Assembly: GCA_035527975.1 (NCBI GenBank)
Contig: DATKZM010000021.1
Location: 62,001 to 126,000, forward strand
Direction: 5' to 3'
Length of the DNA: 64,000 nucleotides
Source of the DNA: DATKZM01 sp035527975
GTDB taxonomy: Bacteria; Pseudomonadota; Alphaproteobacteria; JAPULJ01
Within the stretch, counting starts at the first letter, position 1. The number at the start of each line of letters is the position of its first letter. This document shows positions 43,022-51,560 of this stretch, piece after piece. Below the pieces are notes generated by a model. The model worked only from the letters and a program-made list of their open reading frames with translations. It was not told the origin of the DNA and searched no databases. The position numbers and the translations under genes were made by a program.

Positions 43022-44878
43022 ATGGCTGACACCGTCTACATAAACGGCCTCGGCAGCCATCTGCCGGGCCCGCCGGTCGCCAATGACGATATCGAGCATT
43101 TCCTCGGTCCATTCGATGATCGTGAGCGCCGAATCGGCCGCAAAGCGCTGAAACAGAACGGAATTAAGAGCCGCCACTACGCGCTTGATCCAGGCGGGCG
43201 ACCTCGCACGACTAATGCCGAGATGGCGGCCCAGGCGGCTCAGGCGGCGGTATGCGCCAGCGAGCTATCGATGGGTGAAATCGACTATCTCGCGGCTGCG
43301 GCGTCGCAAGGCGATCTCCTGGCTCCCGGCTTTGCCAGTATGGTTCACGGCGCGTTAAGCATGGGGCCGGTCGAGGTCGCATCCTTCTCGTCGTTTTGCG
43401 CCAGCGGCATGATGGCGCTCAAGGCCGCCCATGACGGCATCCGCGGCGGCGCACGGCGCAATGCGCTGGTCTGCGCCAGCGAGTTCGCTAGCCGATTTTT
43501 GCGGGCGAGCTTTTTCGACGGCACGCGGCCCGACACCGACGCGCAGTTCCTCCGCTTCATGCTGTCCGACGGCGCGGGCGCGCTCGTGCTCGAGAACCGG
43601 CCCAACACCCATGGCCTATCGCTCAAGGTCGAGTGGATCGACCTCGTCTCGTACGCCGACCGTCTCGATGTCTGCATGTATGCCGGCATGAACAAGAACG
43701 GCAACGGGATGTCGGGCGAGCCGTGGAGCCATTATGCAAACCCTGCTGCGGCCTTCGAGGCGGGCGCCTTTCAGCTCCGCCAGGACTTGAAGCTGCTCGA
43801 TCATCTCATTCCGCTCGGCCTCGGACGCTATTTCGAGCTGATTGATGGGGGCCGGGTCGACCCCAACGAGGTCGATTGGGCGCTTTATCATTTCTCGTCC
43901 GACATCTTCCGCAAGAAACTGATCGCGCATGCCGACCGCGCCGGGGCTGCGATCAATCAGAACCGGATCTTCACCAACCTCTACGAGAAGGGGAACACCG
44001 GCTCGGCCTCGATCCTGATCATGCTCGATGAGCTGTTTTCGAGTGGCCGCCTCGAACCCGGCCAGAAGATATTCTGTATGGTTCCTGAGAGCGGGCGCTT
44101 TATCGTCTCGTTCATGTTGCTGAGCGTCGTCGCCCCGAATGGCAAAGCGTTGGCGTCCGTGGAGACCGTCGCACCCACGCCGGTCGCAGCGTCAGCGTCA
44201 TCATCGACACGGCGGCCGATCGCAGAGAAGCTGGTGCGTGATCTGAGCCGCGTTTGGGTGGAATTCGAGGCCGCGCTGTCGAAAGTGCCGATCGTCGAGA
44301 AGCTCGAGCGTCGGCGGCTGCGGCTCGAAGACTACCGTGCGCTTCTGCTCAACCTGCGCCAGCAAGTCGTTGAAGGATCGCGCTGGATCGCGCGCGCAGC
44401 GTCCAGCATCGGCACGGACCATGCGGCGTTGCGCGTTCCCTTCGTACAACACGCCCGCGACGAGCAACTCGACTATACGATGCTTGACGATGACTTCGTC
44501 GCCTGCGGCGGCGTGCGCGACGAGATCACCTCGGCGGAAAAGAACATTGGCTCGGAGGCGCTGTCTGCCTGGATGTTCCACAAGGCGAGCCGGGAGAACC
44601 CGTTCGATCTTCTCGGCGCCATGTTCATTATCGAAGGGCTCGGCAACCGGCTGGCCGCGCGCTGGGGTCACGCGATCAAGGCGCAGCTCCGCCTGCGCGA
44701 CGATCAGGTGCGCTTCCTAATTTATCATGGAGAGAACGACGAGACGCATCTTGAGCGCCTTTGGGCGGCGATCGACAGTCTCGATCCTTCTCCGGAACTC
44801 GCGCGAGCAATCGTCAAGACGGCAAAAGTGACGGCGCGGCTCTATCGGCTCCAGCTCGAGGAGCTCGGCAACACATGA
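43022..44878 (+). CDS. Ketoacyl-ACP synthase III fused to heme-oxygenase-like (TenA/UndA-like) domain
   Basis: A 618-residue fusion. Residues 1-375 are a KAS III/FabH-type thiolase fold with Cys126 in SSFCASGMM, His290 in YHFSSD and Asn325 in GNTGSAS, the full catalytic triad. A low-complexity linker (TPVAASASSS) leads to a helical heme-oxygenase-like domain (about 410-618) with Glu538 in FIIEGLGNR and His569-Asp573-His576 in YHGENDETH, matching the HxxxDxxH metal motif of iron-dependent members such as UndA/CADD. The first-helix EExGH pattern is altered (RDEQLDY, residues 479-485). It likely makes and oxidises an acyl product, but the product is unknown. AAAGGA lies 6 nt before the ATG. Confidence 0.88.
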   Translation: MADTVYINGLGSHLPGPPVANDDIEHFLGPFDDRERRIGRKALKQNGIKSRHYALDPGGRPRTTNAEMAAQAAQAAVCASELSMGEIDYLAAAASQGDLLAPGFASMVHGALSMGPVEVASFSSFCASGMMALKAAHDGIRGGARRNALVCASEFASRFLRASFFDGTRPDTDAQFLRFMLSDGAGALVLENRPNTHGLSLKVEWIDLVSYADRLDVCMYAGMNKNGNGMSGEPWSHYANPAAAFEAGAFQLRQDLKLLDHLIPLGLGRYFELIDGGRVDPNEVDWALYHFSSDIFRKKLIAHADRAGAAINQNRIFTNLYEKGNTGSASILIMLDELFSSGRLEPGQKIFCMVPESGRFIVSFMLLSVVAPNGKALASVETVAPTPVAASASSSTRRPIAEKLVRDLSRVWVEFEAALSKVPIVEKLERRRLRLEDYRALLLNLRQQVVEGSRWIARAASSIGTDHAALRVPFVQHARDEQLDYTMLDDDFVACGGVRDEITSAEKNIGSEALSAWMFHKASRENPFDLLGAMFIIEGLGNRLAARWGHAIKAQLRLRDDQVRFLIYHGENDETHLERLWAAIDSLDPSPELARAIVKTAKVTARLYRLQLEELGNT

Positions 44879-45882
44879 ACCAACCGCCGAACGCCGGCAG
44901 CCAACAGCCGCACCTTGACGGTCCACCTAAGTCCGCAAAAAGGAAACAAAAAAAGGCAAAGGCCGCGGCAGATTATCCGCCGGATTTCGATCCCGCGCGC
45001 CACGACCCGCGCGATCCCGACACTTGGCTCGCGCTTTATCTGGACCAGTCGATCCCGCTCGACGAAGACGCCAAGCTCGCCTTGCTGCGCTCGATGCGCC
45101 GGACCTCGCGCAAGGCGCTGCTGCCGTTCATGCGGCCCTGGGCGCGGCTTTGGATCGTCCTGATCACGGTGCTACGGCTCATTCTGCCGAGCGTGGTCAG
45201 CTCACCGAAAGCGCTGCACCGCTTCATTCATTGGGGGCTCAAGACGTTCGTTTCGCCAGAGGCGAACATGCTGATCCTCCGCCATTTCCACATCGGCACC
45301 GAGCTTCTGCAATTCATCAAGGACAACGTGCCGGGCGCCGAGGTCGAGACCGTACCGCTCCGGCCCGGCACGTTGGCGGACCTGATCGACAACGTCTTCC
45401 TGCAGCACGATCTCAATATCTATAACTTCGTGATCGGCCTCGGCACGCATTTGCGCGAGACGGGCCGGGAGATCACACCGCGGAGCCACGTCAACTTCGA
45501 TGCCATCACCGATGGTGCCTTTCCGCTCGCAGAGATGCCCGACGGCACGCTCAACCATATCGACCTCCAGACCGCGATCGAGATTTACACCCCGGTCTAT
45601 CAGCTCTTTTTGTCGAACAACGATTTCTGGCGCGCCTCGAACTCACTTCAGCTCGATGAGGTGATCGGTGTCTATATTGCAAGGATCCTGGGCACGCCCT
45701 ATCACCTCAACTTTCTCAACAACGCCCATCCGATTGTGCCGCAGTCGACCTTGCGCGCGGGCTGGCGTTTGATGTTGCACGGGCTTGCGGCCGAGCAGCT
45801 TCATTATCACTTGCGCGAATGGAAGCGCCGGCAGGCCGCTGAGGCGGCCGCAGACGGGAAAGCAAAGCCTCAGGCGGTCTGA
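44875..45882 (+). CDS. Unrecognised His-rich, mostly helical protein coupled to the KAS III fusion
   Basis: A 335-residue protein whose ATG overlaps the previous stop (ATGA). A Lys-rich N-terminus (SAKRKQKKAKAAA) precedes a hydrophobic helix (ARLWIVLITVLRLILPSVV) that may bind the membrane. Clustered His/Glu/Asp in helices are notable: LRHFHIGTELLQFI, LQHDLNIYNFVIGLGTHL, LNHIDLQTAIEIYTP, SLQLDEVIGVYIARIL and EQLHYHLREW. These look like possible metal ligands, but I do not recognise the family. Coupling to a synthase-oxygenase fusion suggests a shared lipid-like pathway. The 3' end overlaps the convergent deaminase gene. Confidence 0.85.
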   Translation: MNQPPNAGSQQPHLDGPPKSAKRKQKKAKAAADYPPDFDPARHDPRDPDTWLALYLDQSIPLDEDAKLALLRSMRRTSRKALLPFMRPWARLWIVLITVLRLILPSVVSSPKALHRFIHWGLKTFVSPEANMLILRHFHIGTELLQFIKDNVPGAEVETVPLRPGTLADLIDNVFLQHDLNIYNFVIGLGTHLRETGREITPRSHVNFDAITDGAFPLAEMPDGTLNHIDLQTAIEIYTPVYQLFLSNNDFWRASNSLQLDEVIGVYIARILGTPYHLNFLNNAHPIVPQSTLRAGWRLMLHGLAAEQLHYHLREWKRRQAAEAAADGKAKPQAV

Positions 45883-47255
45883 AGGTCTCGCGCGGCGTGC
45901 TGGTGCTCGGCCATCAATGCGCCGAGATCGACGCCCGCGATGGCGCCGTCTTCGACGATCCAGCGGCCCCCGACCATCACCCGGTCCGCCCGGTGCGCAC
46001 CGCACAGAACCAGAGCTGCGAGCGGGTCATCGAAGCCTGAGAAACGCGGCTCGTCCAGACCGAAGAACGCCAGATCGGCCTGCAGGCCCGGCGCAATCGT
46101 CCCGATATCCGCGCGGCCGAGGCAGCGTGCGGAGCCGGCAGTTGCCCAGCGAAGCGCGTCGTTATGGCTGACCGCCTCCGCGCCATGTTTCAACCGTTGA
46201 AGCTGAAAGGCGAGGCGGACTTCCTGGATCATGTTGGAGGCGTCCGCAGAGGCCGATCCGTCGACGCCCAACCCAACCGGCGCACCCGCTGCTTCCAGCG
46301 CGGGCACGGGCGCTGTCCCGGATGCGAGGATCATGTTCGAGCTTGGGCAGTGCGCGATCCCGGTTCCGGCCGCGCCCAGCCGCGCGATCTCATTCTCATT
46401 GAAATGGATGCCGTGGGCGAGCCAGGTTCGATCTGTGAGCCAACCGACGTCCTCCAGGTAGTCCAGCGGCCGGCAGCCGAATGCCTCGAGGCAGAATGTG
46501 GTTTCGTCCTCGGTCTCGGCCAGATGCGTGTGCAGGCGGAGATCGAGGCGCTCGGCGAGCGCGGCAGTTTCGCGCATCAACGATTTGGTGACTGAAAAGG
46601 GAGAGCAGGGGGCAAGCGCAATCTGTATGGCCGCGCCGGGCCCGGTCTCGTGCCATTGGCCGGCCAGCCGCTCGCTCTCTGCGAGGATACGGTCCTCCTC
46701 TTCGACGATCGTGCGCGGCGGCAGGCCGCCATCCTCTTCCGACAAGCTCATCGAGCCGCGGGTCAGCACCGCGCGGATGCCAAGGTCCCGCGCCGTTTCG
46801 GCCTCGATGTCGACGGCGTCCTTGAGCCCGTCCGGGAATACGTAGTGGTGGTCGACGGTTGTCGTGCAGCCCGAGAGCAGGAGCTCGCATATCGCCAGGC
46901 GCGCGGCGAGTCGTAGCTGCTCGGGCTGCAACCGCGCCCAGACCGGGTAGAGCGCTGTCAGCCAGGGAAACAGGGGTTGGTCGAGTGCCGGCCCGAATGC
47001 CCGGGTGAGCGTCTGATAGAAATGATGATGCGCGTTGATGAGGCCCGGTAGGATGACATGCGCCGCGGCACCAAAGACCCGGTCGTATGACGCCGTGGGC
47101 TCGCGCCCAGGGCCGACCAGCTCGACGATCTCGGTGCCCGCGATCACGATCCCGCGCTCGGCGCCCTCGGCCAGGATGGCCAGCGGGTCGCGGAACCAAA
47201 TGGCTGTCGACGCGCTATGGGATTGGGAGTTGTTGGCGGTTTCTGGATGGGCCAT
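45870..47255 (-). CDS. 8-oxoguanine deaminase-type amidohydrolase
   Basis: A 461-residue metal-dependent amidohydrolase. LPGLINAHHHFYQTL supplies the first His pair; LHTHLAETEDE, AHGIHFNENE and the metal Asp in GLGVDGSASADASNM complete the site. The combination NAHHHFYQ plus DGSASADASN fits 8-oxoguanine deaminases and close aminohydrolases. Substrate choice among oxidised guanine, guanine or triazines is by similarity only. The 3' end overlaps the upstream convergent gene by 13 nt. A start at 47312 is possible but adds unrelated residues. Confidence 0.88.
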   Translation of the reverse strand: MAHPETANNSQSHSASTAIWFRDPLAILAEGAERGIVIAGTEIVELVGPGREPTASYDRVFGAAAHVILPGLINAHHHFYQTLTRAFGPALDQPLFPWLTALYPVWARLQPEQLRLAARLAICELLLSGCTTTVDHHYVFPDGLKDAVDIEAETARDLGIRAVLTRGSMSLSEEDGGLPPRTIVEEEDRILAESERLAGQWHETGPGAAIQIALAPCSPFSVTKSLMRETAALAERLDLRLHTHLAETEDETTFCLEAFGCRPLDYLEDVGWLTDRTWLAHGIHFNENEIARLGAAGTGIAHCPSSNMILASGTAPVPALEAAGAPVGLGVDGSASADASNMIQEVRLAFQLQRLKHGAEAVSHNDALRWATAGSARCLGRADIGTIAPGLQADLAFFGLDEPRFSGFDDPLAALVLCGAHRADRVMVGGRWIVEDGAIAGVDLGALMAEHQHAARDLQTA

Positions 47256-47369
47256 TTGATTGGATTGTAGGCGCAATCTTCGTGCATTCGCTTGCGACGA
47301 TTTATCCGCCATTCGGATGCGTTCGTCACTGGCGCATGTCGGATCGACGCGCTAGTTTCCCTCCCGGTC

Positions 47370-48338
47370 ATGAAGCCTACCGTACCGCCCAAGACCCAGA
47401 GCGTCACCGACGAACAGCAGGCCGAGATCGAGGCCTCGCGCGCGGAGCGCTATGCGACGCGACGCGCCACTGTGCCGGCGCTGGAGGAGATCCTCTACCA
47501 AGCGCTGCCGGTACTCGATCATGGCCTTGTGCGCGTCATCGATTACATGGGCGACGATGCGGCGGTGGTTCAGGCCGCGCGGGTCTCATATGGCCGGGGC
47601 ACCAAGCGCGTTTCGGAGGATAACGGGCTCATCAACTATCTGATGCGCCACCGGCACACCACGCCCTTCGAGATGTGCGAAATCAAATATCATGTAAAGC
47701 TGCCGATCTTCGTTGCGCGCCAGTGGATCCGGCATCGCACCGCCAACGTCAACGAATACTCTGCGCGCTACTCGATCCTCGACAACGAGTTCTACGTGCC
47801 ATCGCCCGACCAGCTCGGCGTGCAATCGGCCGCCAACCGCCAGGGCCGGGGCGACGTACTGGAAGGCGAGGAGGCGGCACGGGTGCTTGAGCTGCTGCGT
47901 TCCGATGCCGAGCAGACTTACGCGCATTACCAGGAGATGCTGAACGAGGACGAGGCCGGCAATGTTCTCGACGCGAGCCGCCAAGGGCTCGCCCGCGAGC
48001 TTGGACGCATGAACCTTACCCTCGGATTCTATACCCAGTGGTACTGGAAGACCGATCTTCATAATTTGCTTCATTTCCTCAGCCTGCGCGCCGACGCCCA
48101 CGCCCAGTGGGAGATCCGCGTTTACGCAGAAGTCATGCTGGAGACGGTCAAGCGCTGGGTCCCGGCGGTCTATGCGGCCTTCATGGATTACCGCATGGGG
48201 GCGGCCAGCCTTTCGGCCAAAGGGCTCGCCGTGGTCAAGCGGATGCTGGCCGGCGAGGCGGTGACCCAGGAGGCGTCCGGCCTGTCCAAACGCGAATGGC
48301 GCGAGTTGATGGCCACATTGGACCGGCCTGAAGCCTAA
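47370..48338 (+). CDS. thyX: FAD-dependent thymidylate synthase
   Basis: A 322-residue flavin enzyme making dTMP from dUMP. The ThyX motif RHRTANVNEYSARY is exact, with HRHTTPFEMCEIKYHVKLP upstream and TDLHNLLHFLSLRADAHAQW downstream. No thyA is in the window. It is divergent from the deaminase gene; the in-frame sequence upstream of 47370 is promoter-like. Confidence 0.97.
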   Translation: MKPTVPPKTQSVTDEQQAEIEASRAERYATRRATVPALEEILYQALPVLDHGLVRVIDYMGDDAAVVQAARVSYGRGTKRVSEDNGLINYLMRHRHTTPFEMCEIKYHVKLPIFVARQWIRHRTANVNEYSARYSILDNEFYVPSPDQLGVQSAANRQGRGDVLEGEEAARVLELLRSDAEQTYAHYQEMLNEDEAGNVLDASRQGLARELGRMNLTLGFYTQWYWKTDLHNLLHFLSLRADAHAQWEIRVYAEVMLETVKRWVPAVYAAFMDYRMGAASLSAKGLAVVKRMLAGEAVTQEASGLSKREWRELMATLDRPEA

Positions 48339-48480
48339 AACAGAAAATCTAGCGTTTGTGCGGATTTACGCCGTTGTTTTGGCGGTGTGCCCCAATGATG
48401 CCGTAATTTTGGGCTTCCCTGTATGTCCTCGCTTAACGCCTGTTTAACGCCCTCGCATTGAGCATCAAGGATCCGCGCCC

Positions 48481-49047
48481 ATGACCCTTCGCCGGCTCTT
48501 TGTGCCATTGGTGATAATGGCGGTGCTGGTGGGGATTGGGATCGTCGGCGTGGGCCGCACGACCTTCGGCCAGGGCGGCCAGGGCGGCCAGACCGCCGCC
48601 GCCACACTCAAAGTGGACAAGATCGTGGTGTTGAAGGCGGCCCGGCGGATGAAGCTCCTCTACCGAGGCCGCGTGGTTCGCACGTATAGTATCGCCCTCG
48701 GCTTCGCAGCCAGGGGACACAAGACGACCGAAGGTGACGGCAAAACACCGGAAGGGCTCTATCGCATTGACGCGCGCAACCCCAATAGCAGCTTCCATCT
48801 TTCGCTGCGGATCAGCTACCCGAACGCCAGGGATCGCGCACAGGCGCGCCGTCGCGGCGTCTCGCCGGGTGGCCAGATCTTCATTCACGGCCAGCCCAGC
48901 CGGCTTAGCGCGGCCGTCGGCGCGGCGGGGAATGTCATTGCGTTGCCCGGCGACTGGACGCTGGGCTGTATCGCCGTGTCGAACCGCCAAGTCCGCGAGA
49001 TATGGCACGCGGTCAGGATCGGCACGCCCGTCGAGCTGCGTGCATAG
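48481..49047 (+). CDS. L,D-transpeptidase (YkuD) family protein
   Basis: A 188-residue protein with an N-terminal membrane or signal helix (LFVPLVIMAVLVGIGIVGV) and a YkuD domain. KTTEGDGKTPEGLYRID, IFIHGQPS and the catalytic GDWTLGCIAVSN (Cys in the S/TxGC motif) are visible. It should cross-link or trim peptidoglycan in the periplasm. The next gene encodes another cell-wall type protein on the same strand. Confidence 0.93.
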   Translation: MTLRRLFVPLVIMAVLVGIGIVGVGRTTFGQGGQGGQTAAATLKVDKIVVLKAARRMKLLYRGRVVRTYSIALGFAARGHKTTEGDGKTPEGLYRIDARNPNSSFHLSLRISYPNARDRAQARRRGVSPGGQIFIHGQPSRLSAAVGAAGNVIALPGDWTLGCIAVSNRQVREIWHAVRIGTPVELRA

Positions 49048-49128
49048 TATGTTAGGCGGCACATTGTCGCTGGAGGCCCGGCTGGCGCATCGAGGCCCCG
49101 ACGCCGCGAACAACGGAGACATGCTTCG

Positions 49129-50145
49129 ATGAGCTCCGATCCGTCGAAACCGACCGGTCCCGATGCGCCGCAGGACGGCAGGTCCGATCCGGGCAAGGAC
49201 GAACGCGCAAAGCCCGCGTCGACCAACTTGCCGGCGGTCGTGCCGGGTGCGCGGCGGGTCGATCATCCCCGCGAGACGACCACCGTGGCGCTGCGTCCCG
49301 CAGAGCGCCGGCGGGCGCGCAAGGCCAGCCGGGATCGCTCGCCTGGACTTGTTCGGCGAATTCTCCGACGCCATGCCGTGAAAGGTACGGAACTTGTGCT
49401 TTCGGCGCTTGTTGCCGCGCCGCTCGCGGCGATCGTCGTTCTTTCGCTCATGCCGGAACTCCGCCACGATTTGCTGTCGAATTCCAAACTCAAGGGCGTG
49501 GTGGCGTTCTTCATGTATGACGATCCGTTCCCGCCGCCGACCCCGAGCAAACTGTGGCTGGCGCGGCTCAAGCAAACCAACGTGGTGTTTAAGCACTTGC
49601 CGGACCGCAAGAACGCGCGAGGCCGCTGCGGCTATGAGCGTGCGGTACAGGTGACGAAGATCGGCGCGGCGGCGATCCAGGGCCGCGCGATCGTAACCTG
49701 GCCGTTGGCGGTGAAGCTCGAGGAATGGATGCGCACCGAGGTGCAACCGAACGCGAAAAAGCTGTTCGGCCAACCGGTGACGGCGATCAAGGTCAGCTCA
49801 AGCTATGACTGCCGTCTCGTGGCGTCCAAGCGGGTGTTGAGCCAACACTCGTTTGCCAATGCCGTCGACATATCGCGTTTGTTTCTCGCTGATGGCCGCG
49901 AAATCCAAATCCAATCCTTCTGGAAGAAGAACGGCGCGTTCGCGGAATTCCTGCAACGGATCGGGGCGGCGTCCTGCGGCATCTTTTCGGTCGCGCTGAC
50001 GCCCGACTTCGATTACCAGCACCGGCATCATTTCCACTTCGATGTCGGTCGTCGCAGCTATTGCGGTTATGGCAATAAGCGCCGCCGGCTGGTGATATCC
50101 GCGGCGCCGAAACCGGGCGGACCTCAAAAACAGGCCAGCCGCTGA
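49129..50145 (+). CDS. Extensin-like C-terminal domain protein
   Basis: A 338-residue protein. A polar, Pro/Arg-rich N-terminus of about 85 residues is followed by one membrane helix (LVLSALVAAPLAAIVVLSLM) and a periplasmic extensin-like domain: RCGYERAVQVTKIGAAAIQG, SSSYDCRLVASKRVLSQHSF and NAVDISRLFLADGREIQIQSFW, ending RHHFHFDVGRRSYCG. The Cys residues and His/Asp of the family are present; the fold is related to D,D-peptidases, suggesting a cell-wall role. Confidence 0.92.
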   Translation: MSSDPSKPTGPDAPQDGRSDPGKDERAKPASTNLPAVVPGARRVDHPRETTTVALRPAERRRARKASRDRSPGLVRRILRRHAVKGTELVLSALVAAPLAAIVVLSLMPELRHDLLSNSKLKGVVAFFMYDDPFPPPTPSKLWLARLKQTNVVFKHLPDRKNARGRCGYERAVQVTKIGAAAIQGRAIVTWPLAVKLEEWMRTEVQPNAKKLFGQPVTAIKVSSSYDCRLVASKRVLSQHSFANAVDISRLFLADGREIQIQSFWKKNGAFAEFLQRIGAASCGIFSVALTPDFDYQHRHHFHFDVGRRSYCGYGNKRRRLVISAAPKPGGPQKQASR

Positions 50146-50204
50146 CGGCGCGCGCCGAAGCGCGTTTTTCTCCGCGCCTGAACGACGATCTCCTGAACGG
50201 CGAT

Positions 50205-51347
50205 CTACTGAACGACGATCTTGGGCGCGGCGCGCACGCCTTCGCGGGCCTCGAGCTTGACCCAGATCTTTTCGGCGATTGATCTGTACGCTTTGGCGTG
50301 CGGGCTGCCGGGATTGGAAGTCACGATCGGCCGGCCGCCGTCGGAGGTCTCGCGGATCTCAATGTCGAGCGGGATCTCCCCGAGGAAATCGATGCCGAGC
50401 CGTTCGGCTTCCTTGCGTGCGCCGCCATGGCTGAAGATATGCGCCTCGTGCCCGCAATTGGGACAGATATACAAGCTCATATTCTCCACGATGCCCAGCA
50501 CCGGCACGTCGACCTTGCGGAACATGTTGAGGCCTTTGCGGGCGTCAAGAAGCGCGATGTCCTGGGGTGTGGAAACGATTATCGCGCCCGCCAGGGGCAC
50601 ACGCTGGGCCATTGTCAGCTGGGCGTCGCCCGTGCCCGGGGGCATGTCGACCACCATGACGTCGAGTTCGCCCCAGTCAACATCGCGCAGCATTTGCTCC
50701 AGCGCGCCCATCACCATGGGACCCCGCCAGATCATCGGCGTTTCCTCGTCGACGAGGAAACCCATAGACATTGCCTTGATGCCGTGACCGATCATCGGCG
50801 AGAGAACTTCGTTATGCACCGTCGGCTGTCCCTCGATGCCGAGCATCCGGGGCACGGACGGTCCATAAACATCGGCGTCGAGCAACCCGACACTGTGGCC
50901 TGCCGCGTGCAGAGCCAAGGCCAGGTTAACGGCGGTGGTCGACTTTCCAACCCCGCCCTTGCCCGAGGCTACGGCAACGATCGACTTGACGCCGGGCGCC
51001 AGTGTCTTGCGCGGCTGCGGGGTCGCCTGGGCGGCGGGTCCAGGCGGCGGCCCTGGCCGGGGGGCTGGACCGGGACTTGCCGGCTGAGATCCAGGGGCAC
51101 GCTCCGCCGTCAGGACCGCGGTCACAGAGACAACGCCCTTGATCGCCAGAACAGCGCCCTCGGCCGCTTTGCGGACCGGCTCGAAGCCCGGACCGCGCGC
51201 CGGCTCAACCTCGATCGAGAAACCGACATTGCCGTCACGAATCACAAGGCCCTGAACCATGCCTAGCGCTACGATGTCTTTGCCACGGTCCGGGTCATGT
51301 ACTTGTCCCAGTGCCGCCATGACCGTATTTTCTGAAACGCCCGCCAT
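50205..51347 (-). CDS. mrp: Iron-sulfur cluster carrier ATPase Mrp/ApbC
   Basis: A 380-residue P-loop protein. A MIP18-like N-terminal domain (VMAALGQVHDPDRGKDIVAL) and a Pro-rich linker precede the ATPase with VASGKGGVGKSTTAVNLALA, DADVYGPSVPRMLG and VVDMPPGTGDAQLT. The Cys pair in SLYICPNCGHEAHIF, needed for cluster binding, is present. It delivers Fe-S clusters in the cytoplasm. Divergent from hflK. Confidence 0.96.
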   Translation of the reverse strand: MAGVSENTVMAALGQVHDPDRGKDIVALGMVQGLVIRDGNVGFSIEVEPARGPGFEPVRKAAEGAVLAIKGVVSVTAVLTAERAPGSQPASPGPAPRPGPPPGPAAQATPQPRKTLAPGVKSIVAVASGKGGVGKSTTAVNLALALHAAGHSVGLLDADVYGPSVPRMLGIEGQPTVHNEVLSPMIGHGIKAMSMGFLVDEETPMIWRGPMVMGALEQMLRDVDWGELDVMVVDMPPGTGDAQLTMAQRVPLAGAIIVSTPQDIALLDARKGLNMFRKVDVPVLGIVENMSLYICPNCGHEAHIFSHGGARKEAERLGIDFLGEIPLDIEIRETSDGGRPIVTSNPGSPHAKAYRSIAEKIWVKLEAREGVRAAPKIVVQ

Positions 51348-51560
51348 CCTTGACAACTCCGTCCCTCTGCCAATATCCGAGTCACGCTAACCGGCACCCA
51401 TCGCCGTCTGCGCAAAACGGCCGAGGCGACCACCTGTCGTACGACCGTTCCACGCAGACAGACATATAAGGCGGGCGGTGCTATAGGAAAGGGCGACGCG
51501 CTTGCTCGAAACTCGCCGCAGCTCCATCCGATCAGTTCTACGAGAGGGAAGGTGATCCGA

